Below, piece after piece: positions 59,225 to 64,000 of a stretch of DNA of 64,000 bases. Below the pieces are notes generated by a model. The model was not told where the DNA came from and did no database searches. It worked only from the letters and a program-made list of their open reading frames with translations. A program made the translations under genes and the position numbers. How positions within the stretch are numbered: the first letter of the stretch is position 1; every line of letters starts with the position of its first letter. The stretch comes from Oidiodendron maius Zn (lineage: Eukaryota; Ascomycota; Leotiomycetes; Myxotrichaceae), in assembly GCA_000827325.1 (NCBI GenBank), contig KN832872.1, forward strand, positions 1 to 64,000, written 5' to 3'.

Positions 59225-61359
59225 ATGAATCGCGGTGATGATGATTCGCCGCTTTACATCGCTACCTTCCCCTACAGCTCGTCTATAGCCTCCTCGGCCT
59301 CCTCCTCCTCCGCCAGCGTCTGGTCCAGCAACTCGTCCCAATCCTCTGACGACTCCTCTGTGACCAGCTCTCTCGACTCTGAATCGGTTGATTCCTGTTG
59401 CTACGGCGGCACCTCCTACGCCACCTCCTCTCTCGACGAACCATGCCCTACGATCTCGGTCTCCTGGCCCAAGCACAAGCTGCCCGAAGCAGCCGTTCAG
59501 CCTCGCGCCCACCCCCGGCGTACTAGTGCCAGCTCCACGCGATCGGGCTGTCCCCCACAGCTCGTGCGCCAATGCGATCGCAAAGTCAACTTCGTCGATA
59601 GCCTCGTCGGTAAGCCATGACAAGACAGAACCCCCGATATGTTTATGCCCTCCCCACTCATATACCCCTGCCAGATTCCTCCGCCCAGATCGTCGAAGCG
59701 ATCTGGCCCCTCTCCTCGGTTGCGTGCCGCAGCGAGATGGGCAGCAAGGGCGTTCTGCCCCTGCGAACTTTTATCCAGGAGACGCTCCGCCGCTCCCGCA
59801 CCAGTTATTCTACCCTACAGGTGGCCCTCTACTACCTGGTGCTCATCAAACCTCACGTCCCGAGCCACGACTTCACTATGGAGCAGCCGGACGACGCCCA
59901 CGCCGTCCGCGCTCTGCAGTGCGGGCGCCGCATGTTCCTCGCGGCGCTGATCCTGGCCTCCAAATACCTCCAGGACCGCAACTACTCCACTCGCGCCTGG
60001 AGCAAGATCTCCGGTCTGAACACTCTAGAGATTAACCAGAACGAGATGGCCTTTCTTCTCGCTGTAAACTGGCGCATCCACATCACCGATGCCGTCTTCC
60101 AACGCTGGACTGACATTGTTCTGAAATACACCCCCACGCTCCCCCCATCGCCTGGCTCAACCTGCTCGAGGCTTGCCGAGCCGTCGGCTGATTGGAAAGC
60201 CGTCATCCTGAAGCTCAATCCTGAGTTGGATAACCTCGACGAAATCTCTATCCCGGCATCTGCAGCGGCAAATGTCAAATCCATCAGTGCGTCATGTGTA
60301 CGATCCCTTCCACCCCTGGTCATCGACCACGCTACGTTCGAATATGGTTCCCACGAATCAACCCCCACACCAAAATATTATACGCCTAATATCATGGAAC
60401 CATCGCCGTCTACAGTCTTCCCACCCAGCAAGCCCGCACCCGCCCTCGGTCTACTTCCCACACCACGGCTGACCCCGACGAGCACCGGATTCAGCACTCC
60501 TGCAGTGAGTGCCGCTTCCTACATGCTCTGCAAGTCCTCGATGGGTTACGCCATGGCCCAGGCCTCGACCGTCTGCACATCTCAGGTAACTGAGAAGTGG
60601 CTGTCCTCCTCGCCCCAGGCGCACGCGCTTCGTCGTCGATCGTCACTCGCCAACTCTGTCTCGTCGATGTCTTCGCCCGAGTCGATGGTCTCGGATACCT
60701 CGTCGCGGTCGTCCCGCTCATCTTCGATCTCCTCTGCCTCCGGCCTGATGAGCGCGCCTCTCGCGTCCAAACTGGACGTCCAGGCGCGCTGTCGGTACGC
60801 GAAGCGGTGCAGCGAGAAGATGGCCCGGACCATCATCGCCCCGGTGCCTGAGGGTTTCTGTGACAGTGGTCCCACGTCATCGCCCGAGTCGTACACCGGC
60901 CCAGTGGGCAAGGATTTCCTTGACCTGTCTCTGGATACGCCCGTCGCCAAGCGTGACGCGGACATGGAGTATTTCTCCAAGGACGAGGAAGCCGCACGCG
61001 CTCTCCAAGAGCTACACAACCATCCGCGATCCGCAGAATCACCCAACCGTGTCGGAGCGAAGCGTAGTCGTGCCGAATCGATCGACAACTCCTTGCAAGA
61101 AAATGTTCGCGAGATCTTAAGCGGCCAGTACCGGCCCTACGAGGCCAGCTGGTCCGACGATCTCGTGCGGTCCCGCGCCGCACGAATCATGGAGATCAGT
61201 CCCAAACAAGTCGCCATCCGGGCGACATCTGTCGCATCGCTGGGCCACAAGAGGGTCTGCTGTGCCACAGAGGCCACCCACGGCATGGCTACCTCGAGCC
61301 TCCACCCCGCCTTGGGCTACATTGGTGGTCCGGGGATGTGGGAAGGGATACTTAATTAA
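59225..61359 (+). CDS. Pho85-type (Pcl) cyclin
   Basis: The model has two exons, 59225-59609 and 59675-61359, joined in phase 1 across a 65-bp intron (GTAAGC donor, CTGCCAG acceptor). The junction restores the family block VDSLVDSSAQIVEAIWPL. The product is 689 aa. A Ser-rich N-terminus (residues 1-120) is followed by the PHO80-like cyclin box (about 125-290) with FIQETLRRSRTSYSTLQVAL, RRMFLAALILASKYLQDR and EINQNEMAFLLAVNW. The long C-terminal part is Ser/Pro-rich and disordered. Such cyclins bind the Pho85/PhoA kinase to control growth, phosphate response or polarity. The yeast relatives are the Pcl1/2/5 group, but the exact member is not assigned. The gene is GC-rich. Confidence 0.9.
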
Positions 61360-62796
61360 AAAAATAAACCGTTTTAAAAATCCAACCGACACGTACATAA
61401 CAGCAGTAACAACAATCCTCACCCCTTGTCATAACTACTACAACTATTTCCTTTGTTTCAACAACCCGGGGCACGAATCCGGCATCGCATTTGCATGGCA
61501 GGTGAAAGGAGGGAGCTGCGGGAGTTTTTGTTGGGAACCGCGTCTAAAACCGCGCCTTTTAGATGGGGTTGGGAAGACTCTTGCATTCGGTAATTTTCCT
61601 GCATGTGGACGCCTTGCGAGCTGATTCGGGGCCACCTTGTAAGTTAGGTTTTAAAGTCGCGCCATTGGAATCTGGGATGGGAAGGGGTTATTACCGGGGT
61701 GGGCTGGGATATATATATTGGATCGGAGTGTGAGGGGGGGGTGGTTGTGTGTGTGAAGATTATCAGGCGGAAATATGCGCTTGGTTGGTGGTTGGCTCAT
61801 TGCACGGAGACTTTGGAGTTGCGTTGCGTTTGAAGGCAAGAGGATGCGCGCACCCCTGACCGGATCTAGGCAAGGGGCGCTCATGCATCTGGGATAAGCT
61901 TACTGCCGTCTACATACCTAACTTCTTCCTAAATGCAAGAGCAAGCATATTTGCCGCACGCTGACGTCTTATGACCTTTTTTGTGTGATCTGTGATGCAG
62001 CGGAAGATCGTTTCTATGGTGCCGTGGCGAGTGCTACAAGTGACCCTGGGACGCATAGGGGTCGGGTTCTAAAGGGGGGACTAGCACGTGCTCGCTTAAT
62101 TGAACCTGCCCTACCTTAATCTTCTGCTGCCGAAAGCTGACAACATGATAGGGAAAGCGCAAAATAATAAATGTACGCGAAATACCAATACTGTATCGCC
62201 ATACGATGTTGAGGTATTCCGTGAATATCGAGGGATTTTCTAGGATTACATATCTCTCCTATGGGTGAGTGATTCGTCGGATGATTCTGATCGAGATAGG
62301 GTATGATTGTGATAAAATTGCGTCAAGTCAGGCATTCAAGGGATTGAAGCTCTTGGACGCGGGATGCGAGGTTCTTTGATTATATCTAGTGTATGATTAT
62401 CTGGGATCATTGAAGTCAATGTCGACACGATTGGAGGTATCCTCTCCTTCGTTAAAGCTACCAAGCTACCTAAGTAGGAGTTTGCCCCTCGTGAGAAGGT
62501 TCCACGGACGGCGGGGTATATAAGCTGGGCAACAGCCTTTGGTATTGGCGTTTGGAGTCTCCGGACGTTATTACTACAAGCATATTGCAGGTAGTAATGT
62601 ATGATACCTAACAAGTTATGTAACACAGTGTTTATTTAAGCCACAATATGAGGAACACCCTTCCGATCCAATCTCTCTGGCTGGAATATTTATAACCACG
62701 TGACATTGGCGGTGAATGAACATGCGGCAGAATACGACATATATATAAATTATCCCCGTAGCAGACCTGACCTCAGTGTACGCATAGCAGCCCAAG
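61360..62796. other. Gene-free region between cyclin and POP1 genes
   Basis: The 3' flank of the cyclin gene and the promoter of the Pop1 gene lie here. A G/T-rich stretch (GGGGGGGG followed by TGTGTGTG) is near 61732-61755. No coding or repeat feature is supported. Confidence 0.5.
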
Positions 62797-64000
62797 ATGC
62801 CTTCGAATCCAGGTACAGACAATGTCACCCATGAGTTAGAAACCAAGAAACGCAAACATTTCCCGGAATCCTCATCTACCAGCCAAAGAGGCGCCCCCGA
62901 TAACAAACGCGTTAAGCGCGACAAGATGCGGGCAGCTCGCACAATAGTAACGCAGCACGCGGAATCGGCGCTCAAGAATGGAGAGCTGGATCTCCAGTCC
63001 TTCCTGAAGTCACGAGAATTTGAGATTAAATCTCTCGAAGATGGTATGAAGAGATCCAACAACGCCCACGCGGCTCGTGCCTTCCAGCAGGTACCGAGGG
63101 ACATGCGGCGGCGCACGGCGAGCCATAATGTGAAGAGGGTGCCGAAGCGGCTGCAGAATAGGGCGAAGAGGGAGATGATTGATGATAATACGCCCACGGT
63201 GAATGCGAAGACCAGGAGGCCTGGGAGTTCACGGGGACGGATACGAGCGGAGACGGCGAGACGGCTTGGAATCCTGGCGGGGAGGAAGAGGGCGAAGAAA
63301 GCGGTTGCGAGCGGGGAGGGCAATACGGGGATTGATGTGAGAGCTGCGAGGCCGAAGATGAAAAGTGGGAAATTGAACGACGCGCCACGGCCGAAGGGGA
63401 AGTTTCGAAGGAGACAGATCCATAAGACTTGGTTGCCAACACACCTTTGGCATGCAAAGAGGGCGAGGATGACGGAGCCAAAGAACCCCATGTGGAGATT
63501 CGCAATCCCGATCACGTCGACGGAGAAGTCATATAGACCTACGCATAGGGCGGGATGCGCTAGGGGGGCGGTTGCATGGGATATGAGTTATATGAGCACG
63601 ATTGGGCTGGAGGGACCAGCGGAAGGGATACAGAATATCCTGGAGAGTCTTGGAGTTGGGGAGGATGGGTTGTGGGCGGCGAAGGGCGAGAGGTGGAGGG
63701 CGGGTAAGAGGAGCTGGAGTGGGTGGTTGAGCAGAGAGGTAGATTTGCAACGGATGCAGATTGGGCCTTCTACGATTGTTTGGTGTGCGGAAGAGCCGGA
63801 TGTCGCAGACGTTGCGAAGTCGACAAGAAAGCCAAAACGTCGGCTTTTTATCAGAATCCACCCTTCTGCGTTTCTTGAGCTTTGGACTGAGGTTCTTCGA
63901 CTGTCGACGTTTCTACGTCCTCCTGTCCATGTTGCAGACCTGCGTTTTGAGATTGGGAGCATCGATATTACAGGCCCTGGATCTACAGAAACACTGCTTG
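62797..64000 (+). CDS. POP1: RNase P/MRP subunit Pop1, N-terminal part
   Basis: The open frame starts at the ATG at 62797 and stays open to the right edge (401 codons), so the gene is partial here. Pop1 is the largest protein of RNase P and RNase MRP, which process tRNA and rRNA precursors in the nucleus. After a basic N-terminus, the POP1 N-terminal domain is seen: RAFQQVPRDMRRRTASHNVK, VPKRLQNRAKREM, KFRRRQIHKTWLPTHLWHAK, RMTEPKNPMWRFAIP and YRPTHRAG, then AVAWDMSYMSTIGLEGP. This order and these blocks are characteristic. No intron is visible in the part shown. The large minus-strand open frames over this region are shadows. Confidence 0.93.
   Translation, partial: MPSNPGTDNVTHELETKKRKHFPESSSTSQRGAPDNKRVKRDKMRAARTIVTQHAESALKNGELDLQSFLKSREFEIKSLEDGMKRSNNAHAARAFQQVPRDMRRRTASHNVKRVPKRLQNRAKREMIDDNTPTVNAKTRRPGSSRGRIRAETARRLGILAGRKRAKKAVASGEGNTGIDVRAARPKMKSGKLNDAPRPKGKFRRRQIHKTWLPTHLWHAKRARMTEPKNPMWRFAIPITSTEKSYRPTHRAGCARGAVAWDMSYMSTIGLEGPAEGIQNILESLGVGEDGLWAAKGERWRAGKRSWSGWLSREVDLQRMQIGPSTIVWCAEEPDVADVAKSTRKPKRRLFIRIHPSAFLELWTEVLRLSTFLRPPVHVADLRFEIGSIDITGPGSTETLL

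Noticed and set aside
62616-63515. 299-codon minus-strand open frame rich in hydrophobic residues
   Set aside because: It is the reverse of the Pop1 coding frame, whose Arg/Lys and GC-rich codons leave few stops on the other strand.

Overview
This window looks like a gene-dense stretch of the nuclear genome of a filamentous ascomycete (Pezizomycotina). The evidence is short GT-AG introns of about 48-200 bp with CTAAC/CTGAC-type branch points, Pezizomycotina-type protein families (GH92, CFEM-free FAS1 adhesin, GT2, EF3, Zn2Cys6 regulator, Pcl cyclin) and a transposon carrying only C-to-T/G-to-A type damage, as left by repeat-induced point mutation (RIP). The style of the genes suggests a leotiomycete, but the sequence alone does not prove class or genus.

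Layout, 0-31 kb: the window opens inside a Ty1/Copia retrotransposon (3' end of pol), followed by a decayed DHA2 drug transporter. Then come a secreted GH92 alpha-mannosidase, a DHA1 MFS transporter, a small lineage-type protein, a GPI-anchored two-domain fasciclin protein, a processive GT2 glycosyltransferase (with an 8-nt micro-exon), a membrane-anchored GH16 glucanase-like protein and a membrane-anchored GH3 beta-glucosidase. This half is enriched in genes of the cell surface and wall polysaccharides. A complete 1,844-bp pogo/Fot1-type DNA transposon with 42-bp inverted repeats and a TA target duplication lies between the GH3 gene and an Mpv17/PMP22 gene.

31-36 kb: 2-methylcitrate synthase and 2-methylisocitrate lyase are transcribed divergently from a shared 512-bp promoter. 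They are two of the three enzymes specific to the mitochondrial methylcitrate cycle for propionyl-CoA, so this is a real functional pair.

36-64 kb: an internally deleted GNAT acetyltransferase relic, a cysteine-rich hypothetical protein, a DUF1275 membrane protein, translation elongation factor 3, a Zn2Cys6 transcription factor, a Dbf2/Sid2-type NDR kinase (septation/mitotic exit), an MlrC/M81 protein, a broken sugar-transporter relic, a small secreted six-cysteine protein, a long gene-free and partly pyrimidine-rich region, a Pho85-type (Pcl) cyclin and, running off the right edge, the N-terminal 401 codons of the RNase P/MRP subunit Pop1.

Exon structures were built by hand from splice signals, reading-frame phase and family conservation. 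Most reconstructed genes join in frame with no residual stop. No tRNA, rRNA or CRISPR was recognised. I found no gene cluster that amounts to a wholly new system. The observations most worth a second look are the RIP-damaged pogo element with its duplicated TIR motif, the 8-nt micro-exon, the mirror-symmetric cysteine spacing of the secreted protein and the methylcitrate gene pair.
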